64,000 nucleotides of DNA, taken from the NCBI GenBank assembly GCA_017562135.1, contig QEYB01000266.1:1116001-1180000 (forward strand). Direction: 5' to 3'. The notes under the pieces were generated by a model. That model was given only the letters and a program-made list of their open reading frames with translations, did no database searches and was not told the origin of the DNA. This document shows positions 1-13,440 of this stretch, one piece after another; position 1 is the stretch's first letter; every line of letters begins with the position of its first letter. Source of the stretch: Dipylidium caninum. Lineage: Eukaryota > Platyhelminthes > Cestoda > Cyclophyllidea > Dipylidiidae. A program made the translations under genes and the position numbers.

Positions 1-425
1 GACAGTTAACGTGTGCTGTGCTGCGAAATTTTTAATGAGCCCATTTCCGGCTACACCCCTGTCCTGCTGTTTGGGCGTTAAAGGCTCTTGGGAGAGTAGG
101 CTGTCAAAATAGAACTAATTTCTCGTTTGTTACGTCGTTTTTTTTGCGGCGATTCCCCCAACTCTGAAATAGATATTCTTATTATCCTTTTTCTGACGAA
201 GTCTTGACTTTTCTTACACCTGGGAGGAAAAGGGGTGCTCCGTGCTTTGTTTGCCCTTCAAACTCGAAGCAAAATGAAATGAAAGTTTACTTCTCTTGAA
301 GGCGCCTGCTTTAATAAGTAGGCCAGGAGAGATTAGCCATTTTCTGCAAATAATTGGGGCCATTAAAAGACATTTTTGAATATAACACATATTAAAGCGC
401 AGTCGTATTTCCCTCCTCCCCACAG
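1..425. other. Intron or intergenic lead-in, no gene seen
   Basis: T-rich sequence with many stops on both strands. Its right end is a pyrimidine-rich tract (about 405-425) ending in CACAG. This looks like the 3' end of an intron preceding the exon at 426, so the gene that exon belongs to probably begins left of the window. Confidence 0.4.
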
Positions 426-710
426 ACAGAGGCGGTATTTGTGACCGACCGGACAGCGACGCGCCATTTGATGTCACTCAGTTGCCACGCAACAGCCGGC
501 GGTGGCAGTACGGGAGGGTCGAGGGTGATGGAGGATGATGAAATAGACGGACCGGAGATAGCACGCCTTATGCGTCGTTTCTGGCCACGGGACCTCAACT
601 TCTTTGGCGGCTCCACCGCCTCGAGTGGCTCGCGATCTCTCCGCGAATCGCGCTCATCCTCCACCTCCGCCCACCGCCCCACAGTGTTGAATTTACAAAT
701 ACCGGCGAAA
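426..710 (+). CDS. Candidate internal exon, unrecognised protein
   Basis: This is a 285-nt stretch, open in one frame for 95 codons. It lies between a strong pyrimidine tract plus CACAG acceptor and an AAA|GTGAGC donor at 710/711, so both flanks would be phase 0. The peptide has a glycine-rich part, an acidic patch (MEDDEIDGPEIARLMRRFWP) and a Ser/Arg-rich tail, a composition typical of a disordered or cytoplasmic region. I do not recognise a domain. It lies on the same strand as the exons at 7549 and 12479 and may belong to the same gene. An intermediate exon would be needed, because this donor is phase 0 while the exon at 7549 needs phase 1. The call rests on splice sites and composition only, and a chance frame cannot be excluded. 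Confidence 0.45.
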
Positions 711-3700
711 GTGAGCCTTGCATTCTGTCGTCCTCTATTCTATATATTCAATTGAAGAATACTTTCTCTGAATTCACTTTACTCGGACTTCTTGTGCCAC
801 AGTTACGTTCCGTTCATTATAAGATAAAAGAGTCCGCATATAGTAGTTATTTTGAAGTTCCTTTCAACCCGCAAAACTGTTCGTCTAATTTCCTTGACTG
901 TTTGAAAAGCCATTCGACATTCTATTGCTGTGTTTTTGTGCTGTTATACTTGGCCTGCCACTTGGAGCGAAGAGTCTGAGCATTTGCGCTGTTGAGTCCT
1001 TACAACAGGACAACATTTTGAAGACTCCTGCGGCTTTACTTGTTGGTTTTTTTTGAAAAATTGATTAGGAGTCGATGAGATAGGCTTCTCATCACCGTAA
1101 CAAAAAACTGTTAGAGCACATTTTAATTGCAGGGTATTTAAAGTGTAAAAGGCTCCTAAGGGGGTGTTAAATTCCTCGTTATTCTTTACAACGTACGAGG
1201 AGCACGCCGAAATCATTGAGGTTAACGATTGAAATGCTTGTACCACATTTTTGGTCTTCTCCACATCTTCCGACTTCTTTGTCTCTTGTCAGTCAAACGC
1301 GATTTATTTCCCCCAAACGAGAAATAAACGCCCTTTTGGGACAATTTGGTGGAAGGTTTCATGCAGTTTCTGTGCTTACACAGGCTGGCTCAAGAGACGT
1401 GGAGGCGTGTGTGGTGGGGAACGATTAACTGTCACTAGTGTAAATTATTCATCTTTCTGACATTTTCTTCCACAAATACCAATGCTAATACTGGTTGTAA
1501 GAGGAGATGGAGCTTCTTCAAATTGGTGGTAGCTATTTTTGAGTTTCTACGAGATGCGGCGGTGTTAAGGTGAAATTGGCGATCCTCACACCCTGTATAT
1601 TCACTTATACAGGTCTCAGTGGCCGCGTTGAACGAAAAAAGTTAAACTTATCGACACTCACCCCTGATTAGGTCTTTCCTCACTCCCATTGCCCTTGCCT
1701 CGTTATTTATGAATGGATCTGCTGACAGGGCCCTGTCTTCTCCTCTTGTTTCTTCACACAACTTTGGTCCCGGGGCTTCCCCACCTCATCTTTGACGAGT
1801 ACGATAGCCTACAATCCGATTTGTACTTTATACTTACGCAAGTAAACTCTTCATCGTGTTTTACGCGATTTCAATCGCCTTCCATAGCCTAACTGCTGTT
1901 TGTGCACCTCAAAAACGTTTACAGCACAACTCCGCACATTTTAGTTGTATTTGCTGCAAGAAGGTAGGAAACAGGACAACACATTTAGACACAAACGATA
2001 ACGTGTAATTGCGGCTGCTGTTTTATGAACCTTTGCTTAAAAACACATTAGTCGTCGGGTTTCGCTTAAAGCCCTTTTGAATTGCTTGACTCTTTTTTTG
2101 TATCGTACCCTCATAAAACACGACATTCACTTTACGTGCTTACAATGGGGAAGAAATTTGTTTTATTTTGTGCTTACTCGAGTTCCATCCCTTAAAAGAC
2201 CACGACAAATCCAAAATACGCTTCTCATTAAGGAAAAATGCACTTGTTTTACGAAAAAGATTGGACAAGTCTGAAGAATGTCCATACTTGGTGCGGGGGC
2301 ATTAACAAGTAAGCGAGAGCCACTTTCCAAACTAAATGATCGTCTTCCACCATTCGTGGATTGACACCCACGTACCTGAGTGGGTTTCTGTCGTCACAGA
2401 TGAAAATCTGATGTTAGGGGTGAGGTGATTCTTCCAAAATTTCTTAAAATTTCCTTGTTATCACCGTACGTAGGCAAGAGAATGTATTCTCCAAAGTGAG
2501 CTAAAGTCAAGTATTAACTCAATCATCAAGATTAGTGGTCAATTGCTCAAAATTGCAATTTCTGTCCCTCTTTCTTGAAGTGATAAAAGGGCGAGGCGCC
2601 TAATGCAACTGGTAGAACGCTTCAGATGGCTGAGACCGGCCACCTATTTTCTTTGGCCTCCGCTAGACAGCCCGCCAATGTTGATATTCGTGGTTTAGTC
2701 ACCACCAGACCATTTCGGTACTAACGGCGTAAAAAGATACCTCGGACCTAGTTTTGACCCGAGAATTAGCAATTGACATTTGCTATGAAAGAAGAAATGC
2801 ATCACATTATCGTTAGAGTCATGTATTCTCTTTTTCCGGCAAAACTTATTGTTGAGATCCCTTTTAAGTGTCAAGAAATCGCCGTCTCCTAATAAAACAA
2901 TTCACATATGTGCCCCAGTCCAAACCGGAAGCGTCGTAGGTGTTAGGTTGTCGGCGCTGCCTCAAGTGCGTTGGCGCGTAGCTGGCCGCGCTGGGCCACA
3001 CAACAAGCATCTCCCACTTATCTGTTGCCTCACCGCGGTTGCCGTGGGGCACACACCGATTACTAACCGCACAGGCCGTCTGTGCTGCGGTCTGCATGAA
3101 GTTGCTGCCACTTGGCATGCACCACGCGGGTATTTTGACCCTACGCCAGTGCATCGACGAAGGGGAGAGGGCGCTGTCTGCAGGTCCAGATGAAGGAACA
3201 ATCCCATTGTTGCGTAAATATGCCTTCAAGCATGGCACTACGGGGGAGGTGGAGAACCGAAAGAAATGAAAGCCTTTCGCTGAGCGCTGGACATCGATGT
3301 TTCGCATTCGCTCTCTCCTTGATTCCGGTGAGAATGTCCGCCAGCACACTTTGTAGCGAAGCCACTCAACTCAGACCAAGTCTTTCCTATTATTCCTTTT
3401 GCACAAATACACAGTTTGAGGTGTTCAGTAAGTATGGCAAACACTAACTCCATATTTGTCTCATTGTTGGTGCGAGTCGTGAGATTCATGACAAACAGGG
3501 TGATTTTTATTGTGTTTACGTTGGATGTATTTGCTTGTCAGTCTGTCCACTCCACTTATTTGCCTCTTGAAACTAAGGAGTCACTTTTAGGAGAATACAC
3601 GCTCGTGCACCATTTCCTAGGTCGCCTTAGATTGTGTCTTCAATTCCCTCCGAAGATTTCGTCGAGTTGAAGGTGAAACACATTCAGGTCACCCATCAGT

Positions 3701-6700
3701 ACAGTTCTACCAGTACCCTTCCGGTTAAAACTGCGCATGTGGAAACCTCATTTTGTGCAAAATGGCGTTCCATATCACCTTCTTTGCCTCAGTGATGGCT
3801 CAGAGAGTGTAGCAAAGGCAGGCATGTCGTCGGCGATGTGGCTCAGGCCGGCGGTGGCTCTGCAAAGCACAGTGGGAAGGTCTTGGAGCGTGACTCGGTG
3901 CGCATTGCCGTCCGTGGTTGCGCTTGGGTGAAAATGGTGAGGGGAGTTAATGGCCGTGGGCAGCAGTGGCGTTTCCTGACTCACCACAACTTCATTTGAG
4001 GGATGTTATTTGGCTGCCTCATGTTCCCCAGCTTCAGTTTACCCTGGGACAAGTAGCCAGTTGGATATCATATGCGCGTTGGCTAGTTCTCCTCCAAGCT
4101 GGCCGGTTTCTTGGTTATCGGATGCTATGCTGCCTCTCCGGTCTTCTGCTTAATGCGTGCACTCGAGATGGAAGGTGGAAGACTACTTTCAATTGTCAAT
4201 TTGCCTCTATTTAACAAAAATCGTGGTGTCTCTTGGGTTAATCCTGTAAAATGCACAAAGTACGACAATGTTTTTCAACCGGGTCTCCACCGTATTCCCA
4301 ATCGCGGCTACGACCTTCTCCCCGATCCTGCTAGCGTCTTCGTTAAAGTAATTTTTAGTTTTCATTGAGGGAGCTCACCGTGGAAACAGAATGCCTTGAG
4401 TATTTTTATGTTCTCCTTCAAACCAGTGGACCAAATTCTCAGCTTCCTTCTACAACCTTATTATTTGAGGCGAGGCATTATTATTAATTAATGCAATAGG
4501 GCTTTTCATGCAAAAAATCCAAACGAGGTTGGCAGAGAATCGGCCGCGTTGGGGCTGGTTGGCAGCAGTCGAACACACGCATGCCCCGAACATGTGTACT
4601 TCGCCGTTTTCTCGCCAATCGTACTCGCCCACTGCGGCGATCGCTCGTTTTTTTTTGCCTGATGACTTACAGTTCACGCAGTTAGGCAGGAGAGCGCATA
4701 TCCCGTCCACTTCGTGCCCACTTCGCCTCATGCCAACTCAATTACCTCTCCGAACTCAGCTTCTCCTCTCCTTCTTCTCACGTTAAAATGAGCTCTGGTG
4801 GAATGCTGCACTGCTTCCATTTGGTGTGGGGGCATGCTGTTATAGAAAGCGTATTTTGTTGAAAAAAACTGACTCAAGCAATCACGGCACTTTGACTTGT
4901 TTGTTCTATGTTGTCATGTCAGCTTGAAGCCTCTTCGTAGAAAATAATCGCCAGTTTTCTCACTTAAGCTTTGTCGTTAGCAGACTCTAAGCTTTGTGAG
5001 CCTCCTCCTCTGCTGCGACTCCTGCCACACTGAGGGATTTCGAGACTCGCTTGGCGCCCCAAGTCAACGTCCAAAAACTCGTCTGGCCGTGGCGTCATTC
5101 GCGCGATTCTCCGAGGCGCAGTGGCCCAAAATCACTTCCACACCCTAACTGAAATATGAGCACCTGGAGGTGGGATTTGAAGGCCTCTTGCCCCCCACAC
5201 CGTTTTATTGCTAATGAAATCATCCAAAAATAGAGTTATTGGCGTCGTGAAAGTCAGGGGAAATAAATGCTATTTGCATGTCGAGAGATGATGGAGGGCG
5301 GCTGCAGTTTCGGACTGGACAATAGCCGTTCCTGGGTGGATTAAATGTTTTCTGCGAGCTGTTATCCTGACGTGTGACGTTTTGTCTCGAGCATTCCAGT
5401 TAGCAACTGCCCTTCTTAACTCGTAATTTGCCAACTTTTCGCCGTAAACAAAAAATTCACTGATAAAACATAACTCACGTTTGTCCTTTGAATGAAACCC
5501 ATTAATTTTCATCAAGCGACTTACCCCTTGCATTTTCCCGTTTCTTCATACAACAGTTCGGCGCAAAGTCGTAGTGAGATTTTGCGATTCTAGGAGGCTC
5601 AGTAGAACATTTCAGATTGCCTGGACAATGGGGAGATTGTTACTGCGCCCGACGTTCACTTCCCCGCTGCTGTCGATCCCTTTGGCTTTCCTGCACCCTG
5701 TCAATTCCCATGACGCCTTCGATTCCTCTCGCTTTACGATTTTGGGCGCATTTCACCCTGACATTGTTAGACACACGCGTGGGAGGTCGTTTCCCTTGTA
5801 CTTCCCACTGCTGCTCGCCTCCCAGGGTCTGCAGCTTCGCGCCGACGGTGTGCGTTGAGAGGCTGCGTTCGGTGATTTGCACAAATCTCTTTTAACTCCA
5901 CCTCATTTGTTGACGAGATTTAGTCCAACCTCTAATATCCTTCCCTACATGCAAACTGGGCTTTTTCCTCCGCCCCTATTCACTCTTTGTTTTGCTCCTA
6001 TTCAAACTCTCTGTCTGCGTATTCTTTTTGCAGCCGTCTTAGCACTAAAAATTATCCGTTTGGCGTTGCAACGACAAAGTCACTTGGCAACTACAAAACA
6101 GGCGCTGAGTTGTTTAGTTCGCAGTTAAGCGGAATTGTTCAGCCATAACGCAGGTCTCTGTTAAACACCTCTTTTTTTCTGAACAACCACTCAAAGTAAA
6201 TTGTTTTGTCTTCTTCGAAGAACAAAACCAGTCTGATTACTGACACGGTTCACTATTCACATGAGTGGACTGTTTGCTTACACTCATTGTATGCATCCCC
6301 CTTGTCGTCCCTGTCATTCGCATGGCATTTGGCAGTTGGTCCGAGTCAGTTAATTTATAAAAGCTAATAATTTCGGACAATCGCATACCATTCACGTCTC
6401 GATGATGTTAAATCTGCCCATAGGGGTAAGGAACCCAAGAAGAAATCCCCCTCAGCGGTTATGTGCCCCTTTCAGGTGGCATTTGTGCTGTCATGCTACT
6501 CTTCCCGCCTCCGATTCCCCTTTTTTCAAAATCCTTTTACGAGGGCAGGAGTGATCGCTGGCTAATCTGACTTGAGGATGAAGTCATGCTCCTATCGTAG
6601 AACACTTGCCCGAGAAGGTTGGGGAAATTAGCGAACTTCTGTGTTGTCCAGACGATGGAGTCACAACTTTTCGACCTGAGTAAAGATTTTAAAGGGTCTC

Positions 6701-7461
6701 TGAAATTAACTCATCAGGGTGAAAGAGAGGTTTTTGTGTCCTAGGCGTATCCAAATGTTTACCTGACATGTCAGGTGATTGAGGGCTGTTTTGCCTGCAC
6801 GGCGGTTAGTAACGAGGCTATGAGAGGCTGCCGCGTAGCAGGCATCGTTCGGCCATAACCTCTGCTTCCCAGCGCCCAAGTTCTTGCTGGCTGGTGCTGA
6901 GCCAATGCTCGATTTGTTCGGCCAAACTGTGGTTCCACGCTGGTTAGTGTTCCCACCATACCCAGCAGATAAGATCAGACCGCAGCGTTATTGCTTTATG
7001 ACAGAGGAGGGACGAGAGGCCGTGCGCAACGTGTGCTTCGGCAGTTAGTGTTTGCCCAAGTTGTGCACGATGGATGGGCGAGTGTCCATCCAACAACATG
7101 GATGGACGATGTCGCCTTGCATCAACATTCCATACTTCTTGTGGATGTTTTTCTCACTAATAAGGCAATTCTTAAAAGCATTTTTCCATCAATGTCGCCA
7201 ACTGGTACGAACTTGTCAAGTAAAAACCGTCTGTTGTGTTTCATGCGAGAACAACTTCTCACGCGACCTGTAAGTTAGTCGGAAAGGGTTGTTTAAAAGT
7301 CTATTTTATCCATCCCGAGTCGACGGAATTGACTGTGTTCGACGAAATGTACGTCCAAAAAGCTGCAGTTGCAGCAGGATTAATTGTCTGTCAGTTGCCG
7401 CGGACGTCTGCAGTTAACTTTCGTAGATAGTGACTTACTGTCTGCGACGCCTACAACCCAG
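711..7461. other. About 6.7 kb without a supported gene (probable introns)
   Basis: Open frames here are short, start with non-ATG codons and overlap on both strands. None has convincing splice flanks or a recognisable domain. If the exons at 426 and 7549 belong to one gene, this is its intron space and should contain at least one exon of length 3n+1 that I did not find. A tRNA-like string near 2590-2650 was examined and rejected. Confidence 0.4.
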
Positions 7462-7548
7462 AATCCGAGAGCTCCGTCTACACCACAACGGTACTGACTG
7501 TCCTGCTAATTCCCTTCTGACGCCTTTTTTTTGCCCATCCTCATTTAG

Positions 7549-7625
7549 GCGACAACAGGTCGGCGCCGGACAGTTTTGCCGGAGATTTTGAGTCTCCAGT
7601 GGAGTTGGACTGGGACCATGAGCCG
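7549..7625 (+). CDS. Candidate short internal exon (phase 1-1), unrecognised
   Basis: A 77-nt segment lies between a long pyrimidine tract ending in TTTAG and a CCGG|GTAAGT donor. Read with two leading bases, it gives an acidic peptide containing FESPVELDWDHEP and leaves one base at the donor, so both flanks are phase 1. That phase joins exactly to the terminal exon at 12479. A further micro-exon may lie just upstream at about 7462-7490 (CCCAG acceptor, ACG|GTACTG donor), which would also end in phase 1 and leave a 58-nt intron. No known domain is visible. Confidence 0.45.
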
Positions 7626-10600
7626 GGTAAGTCACTGGCCGCTCCATTTTTGACTTGCTCCACTTCAAATCTAGGGGTTTTTTTTTTAAAAAAAACTATT
7701 CTTAAGACTGTCCTTTCATTACTCATTACGACGTGCTAAATCACGTGATTTTTTGGGATATTATGGCGCTCATTTCTCCCGCCTGTCGATCCACATTGAC
7801 GCCGCTTTCTTTTCACTTTTCAATCAAAAGACAACCTTTTGGCCAAAGTGAATACTACAACGGCAACATGATTTTGTTTAAAGTTAAATCCACTTAACAG
7901 GAGTATGTAACTCTTCTACCCGATTAAGCATTCAGTGGCATCTATCTGTCTTCGTTGTCACAGTCACCCCCTTTTTCGGCATCTACTTTGTTTTAAGGAC
8001 AAATTGCTCGGTGCAGCCCTAATGATCCGGAATGCGGACCGCTTTAGAAGTAGCAATTTAACATTCATTTTGCTTTCGAAAAGTTCTCACATCCCCCCTC
8101 CTCCCCCCCCCCACATCGTCTGAGCCTCAAGGACACCGCCATGCTTTTCTCCTCTGATCAGAGCTATTCTCCTCCCACCCCCACATTCACCTTCAGGCTT
8201 ACCCTCCACTCTGTCCCCCTTCCTTGCGTGCAGTGCAGTAGAAACGGAGCGAAGCGAAGGAATCTGTGTGGGGGCGCATTAGAAGGAATGGGACACATTG
8301 GGCTGGCAAGGGTGGCCCTCATTCCGGGCCTCCTTCTTGTTGGTGTGTGCGTGTGTATGTGTATGCGTGCTTTTGCCTCACCCTCGCTTTACTTTTAAAC
8401 TCCTTCCACTCCTAGTAATTGCCGTGCGGAGATTAGATTTTAGCGGCCTTAAACGAGCTCTTTTTGCCCGGGCTGACGTAGCCAATGGGAGAAGTGAAGT
8501 TCTCAGCGCAACCGGCAGTGGTTGCCCGATTGGTTGCCAACCTGTTCCGTCCTCTCTGGCATTCGTCCTTGCCGCTACCGCTTCATCCACCTCTTCCTTT
8601 TTTTAGGAGATCTGCTTCCCTCTTTTTGCGTCATTTAGCGCTCTTCCACTCTGACTGTTTATGTGGTGGTTTAACAGGATAAAGAATTCACCTTTCTTCT
8701 CTACCGAGCGATGGTCGGTAACTTGCTCTTACCTGAGGTTGAAAGTGGCCATGAGGATTTTACCGACAATGCTAAAATTCTTATGTTACAGAGCTGACGC
8801 CCTTGTGGGCTCTTTTGAGACTGGCCGGTGGCGCTGACAGTTAACGACCTTCCCATAGCTGGAGGCACTGGACTATGCTCAAGTCAGACCTTACTGTCGA
8901 AGCGAAGTAGGAAATTCTTAAAAGCTCTGATGACAATTTCTACCACACACATTTCAATTCCCCCGGATTCTCGCGCCCAAATGTCATGATTTGCATGGGG
9001 AGAACCCCTAAACTTGATTAAAAGAGATTCACCCCTTGCCTGATGATTTCGCCTGACTTAATTCGCTTCGCGCCAAATGTGTCTGCTACGCCGAGGATCT
9101 GACTATTTTAGAAGTAAACTTAGTTGTGAAAACACCATAATTCACGTCCAACCCCGAAGGTCATCCTCGGTTCGCATACCTAAACCGATAGAAATTCACA
9201 GTGTAGTGCATTTTAATACAGGCTGAGGGCCCGTTGGAAGTGAAATCAACTAATTTTGACCGTCAACAAAACAATACAAAATTAGGTTACTTGTTCTACC
9301 ACCAGTCAAAATATCTAGAAAGTTTTAAATAAAATTGGTTTACCTGGCATTCTCCGAAAAAATACGAGAGATAGAAGGAGATTCAAACCGTGGCCATTCT
9401 CTGCACTTCTCCCCTTTCACATAACTTCATGGCAATTTTTTTGGAACATTTTCAATTTAAACGGAGAGAAAGGGCAGGAAGCGTGTATTTGACCCGCGTA
9501 GATAGTCTGTCTAAGACGTTTTCCCCAAGTGTACGTCAGAAGGGGAGCAGGTTGACTGCAACCAGTGTTTAACTCGCCAGTGCGCGAAGTAAATACGAAG
9601 GTAGCATAATCGGTGTGAGCGAGAATTTGGCCGCCGTGGAGGGAATTTCGGGCAGCTTGTAGTCAGACCCATGGGCCCTCGGAGAGTGGTGTGGCCAATT
9701 GCTTGTGTGTTTTACAACATCAACCTCGCCGCTGTGAACAAAAAACCCCAACATCACGCAGGGAAAGCGACTATAAATGTGCTCGCACAAATAAAGTGCA
9801 TGAACACTTTCCACCAATTGGTAGTTTTCAGCCACCATTTTTCCACTCTTAGGGTTAATGCGCCTTGTTGATTAGGAGGATATTAATTCCCCTCTCCTTC
9901 CCCAGCTTAAGTGATGAGGCACCACGCACCAGTTCCGCTGACCGTTTGGCGGCAATTTTCGTGATGACAAGATGAGCCGCCACACCTTCCCTCCCTCGTT
10001 CTCTCTTTCCCTCCTTTTCCTCAAAGAAATAGCAAATTCCGTTGTAGGAGCTTATATCCTATTTGATGTTATTTTTTTCGAAAACACCGGTAACTGATAC
10101 GACTAGGCTTGATTGAAGGGAATAAAATACTTCCCTCTATCGCTCCGCGCCCGCTCCCGATTTGCCTGCTTGGTCGCGACAGCATCCTCGGCAAACTCGT
10201 TTGACCGTGGCAATTTTCAGAGCTAGGTGAGCTCTCGGGAGCTGCCTTTATTGAAATCTACGGTTTTAACGGCCTCTAATTTTCCCATTTGGCTGACGTA
10301 GAGCATTAACCCCCAAACCAACCATGAAAGCGTTTCCCGCAGTGCTTCTATCAGGGACGTCCACGCGGGCTTAGAAATTAGACTGTGTAGGCGGAGCTTT
10401 TATTTAACACCACCTCGAAGGTTGATCGCTTGAAACCGTCCAGTGTTTTCTATTTTCTTCATCTCCAAAAAGACTTTCTGTGGCTTTACTAAAACTTATT
10501 TTGACTTATTGCACCATCCGTGAAATTTCTCAGAGCCTGCCGCCTTTCATGCCTAACTTCTACCTAAAGCTTTCCATCATTCCAAGATGTACATCTACCC

Positions 10601-12478
10601 GGCCGGCTCCGATAACAAGATTCATTCTTTCGGCATTAAATTAACTTCGAAGTACTTACGAGACAGTAAAATTTAGTGGTGCGAAGCGGCACAAGCCTTT
10701 CAAGTCGAGAAGAAGCACGACTTAGTCAGGTCCCCTCTTCTGTTCTTCCTCTCACGTCGATGGAATACTCTGCTTTTATTGCTATCTCTCTTGACTCGTA
10801 ATCGCATGGATTGAAGAGGTTGGCGACTTTCCCTTGCAACGACACGTGAACACGAGTTCTCCACCCAAGCACCCACTGCGAAGAAGTACCACGTCATCCT
10901 TCCCTCAAGGCATTTTTTGTTATGCTGGAATTTTTCCCTCTGCCGAAGGTCATACTGGCTGGCGCTAAAATCTCTTCCACACAAATCTACTAAATCTTAC
11001 GAAAAAAAACCAACTTCTGAAACGGTTGAGTGAAAGGAAGTTCTATTCAGGCAGGGCAAACACCTCGTACTCCGAGACTTGTATTGCCCATGAGGCGATT
11101 TCCACTCGAGTTATGGGTCCATCGCATAATAAGGGCTAGAAAGTGTTCACCAATCATTCCACCTCTTCGCTATTTAATAATTACTTTTCCGTCGTTATGT
11201 TGACCGTTTACTGGTACTATCAAGGCAGGGAAAGAATAACTGGGTGGTTATTAGTTAAAATAGAGAAATTTGCCTGAAATTTAACTTTTTCCATCTCGCG
11301 CCTCGTTAAAAGAGGTTTATATGGCCGAGCGTAACGTTGATCTTTTCAGCGGCCAAGGAGGTGCACAAATCTGCTCCGGATGATCAAATCCATTTGCCTA
11401 AACACCCATACAGACGTGTGAACCATGGCATTGATCATTCCTGTTGATTACTCCCGACTCTTCTGTGAACTTTTAAGATATCCCGTTGATCTAGAGTGAC
11501 CTCGCAAAGACTTTTGCGCAATTTAGTTCTTGCGCCGTTAATTTCGCCTATTTTAGTCCCGAAATCCTTCAACGGGAGGAAAGAAATGTTGTTACTGCCA
11601 CTGCGCTTGAGCGGACGCACATTTTGACGCCGCTTAACCCAATTACGTCCACTCGTAATTGATGCGACGGTGGCCAGGGCAAGCGATGCCGAGATGGACA
11701 AGTGGCATCGCATTGTGTTGTCCGCAGTTGATGAATGTCCGATCCCACCAGCGCCTTATTCATTTTTTCGAGTGGGCAGTCATGCGCGCAACTGCCATCA
11801 CACAGGAATTGCCATAGGCATGCGAGCTTATCTCCTTTCCTTGGGACGCTGATGAAATCAAATTGCGCCACCGTTTCATGGTAGTACAAAAAGTCTCAAA
11901 TCCCTCGAGCTTATTGCCTCTAATATGATTTACGAAACTTGTCGTCATATCAACTATTTTGCCAAATTTAAACACCTAAGCATTGAGTGTAGACACGATC
12001 TCTACTATTCACAATTTTGAATTGAACAAATCGACTGATATGACGATCAACAGGTATTCCTCTTTGTGCGAGACAACCATTAGGCACTATTTTCTGGGTC
12101 AGTTGTCAAATTCCTCGAATTTTGTGTTGTGATCGGAGGAGTGCCCCAAGCATGATTTTTGACCGGTTTTTTATGGCTATTTTCGAACAAAATAAACTTG
12201 CTCTGGCAATAGGAAATAAGGAAACACTTCTTACCGCGATAGTTGAATGGCAATTGAGAGAACGGTTTTTAGTAGGGGGCCAACCAGGACCATTTTGAGA
12301 TAATGCATGCGTGCAAGTGAAAGTGAATCATGACTGTTTCAAGCGCGTGAAAGTGTCATCATGTTATTGACTCGGGCGGCCATTCACTTTTCCTCCCACC
12401 TACGCTCTCACGCGCATAAACACTTTAAATATACAACACTGTTCGCCTACATAGATAAATTCACATATTTTCTCACAG
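7626..12478. other. About 4.9 kb without a supported gene (probable intron)
   Basis: AT-rich sequence with stops in all frames, a C-rich run at 8093-8112 and a GT-rich stretch at 8341-8370. One alternative terminal exon at 8444-8481 is phase-compatible with the exon at 7549, but it codes only about 12 residues and is less convincing than the exon at 12479. I see no transposon-like open frame. Confidence 0.4.
8093..8112. repeat. C-rich homopurine/homopyrimidine run
   Basis: Two runs of C are separated by a short CTCCT. This is simple low-complexity sequence with no gene overlap. Confidence 0.8.
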
Positions 12479-12726
12479 GTGCCTATGCTGCCTCACAGAG
12501 GCAGTCATTAAGAGGTCGAGGTGTAGGAAGCGTTAAGTCCTGGTACACATCGCCTTTTGAGTCGTCTTTCGAAGCCGCGACAGGTGGGGTATCATCTCGA
12601 CGCCGCAATTGTCGTACTCTACCAAATTCTGCTGCCGCTGCCAACACAAAGGATAATTCTCTGATAATGACCAGGTCCGCATACTTCTCCGGCCAAATGG
12701 TGGATTCAGGTTTTGCCGACCCTTAA
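12479..12726 (+). CDS. Candidate 3'-terminal exon of an unrecognised gene
   Basis: An acceptor (pyrimidine-rich ATTTTCTCACAG) precedes 248 nt that stay open and end in TAA at 12724-12726. The exon starts with two bases, matching the phase-1 donor at 7625. The encoded tail of about 81 residues is rich in Ser, Arg and Ala (for example SWYTSPFESSFEAATGG) and looks like a disordered C-terminus; no domain is recognised. I see no canonical AATAAA between the stop and the UNC45 start codon 715 nt downstream on the same strand, so the polyadenylation site is unresolved. Confidence 0.5.
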
Positions 12727-13385
12727 TTGGTCCCTAATGTCCACTTCTCCGACCACCGCAGTCCATCTGCCGAACACATCACTTTTCTCTTTAAGCGCTT
12801 CACCCCTTCTATCTGAGCGCCACCCGTGACAGTGTACATACCTTGGCCACTTCCCTTTCTTCGTTCTTACCAAACAACATTTGTCATTATGATCTCAACT
12901 ACAATATATCGACCGGCTTTTATTGACAAAGGAAAGGGGGGCGCGGCGGGACGTTCGCTTCCCCTACTTGGCCATCTCAAAGATAGTGATCGAATTAAGA
13001 GGCTGGCTGGTAAGGTCTGTCGGTGGTGCGTGGAGCAGGCGGTCGGAGCCAGGCAAGGGCTGCGGGAGACGGGTACGGGCCGTTACTAGAACGCGAAATG
13101 GTATGAGGGTTGTGAAACGTAGCTACGAAACATTCATTTAACAACTTTAATCCTTTAAAGTAAATGAAGGATTGTTGCTTTTACCAGAAAGGATCTGGAA
13201 GAGGTTAAGGGGAACTAAGCACTTGAAACAGAAATTACAGATAGTTAATTTCGGTTAACAAAGTCTAGATAAGCAAAATGCCTTTTTTAAATATTGCTTG
13301 TTAGAAAATGGGTAAACGGGGCTGATGGCAGCAATAGCGAAAGATGAGTTCTCTTTCAGTCGTTTTTCTGTTTTTATGCTGTTGT
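12727..13385. other. Spacer between the upstream gene and UNC45
   Basis: About 660 nt hold the 3' UTR of the upstream gene and the promoter or 5' leader of UNC45. No canonical AATAAA and no obvious TATA box are seen. The last 200 nt are AT-rich. Confidence 0.5.
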
Positions 13386-13440
13386 ATGATTGGTGTATTC
13401 AGCGGCCTCAAAATGCTCTCTTTTAAAACTGGTGTGTAAA
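13386..13440 (+). promoter_or_regulatory. UNC45 5' leader: 17-codon uORF or 3' splice acceptor
   Basis: An ATG at 13386 opens a 17-codon frame ending with TAA at 13437-13439, one base before the main ATG at 13441. A pyrimidine-leaning stretch ending in TATTCAG (AG at 13401-13402) could also be a splice or spliced-leader acceptor. If it is used, the uORF start is removed and the leader is only 38 nt. The sequence cannot tell these apart. Confidence 0.4.

Noticed and set aside
2590..2650. tRNA-like string (AACTGGTAGAACGC resembling a D-arm/A-box)
   Set aside because: No matching T-arm or B-box (GGTTCRANNCC-like) and no pairing acceptor stem at the expected distance; at most a degenerate tRNA relic.
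8444..8481. Alternative short terminal exon after GATTAGATTTTAG, in phase with the exon at 7549
   Set aside because: Only about 12 codons; the exon at 12479 has the same phase, a better acceptor and a much longer open frame.
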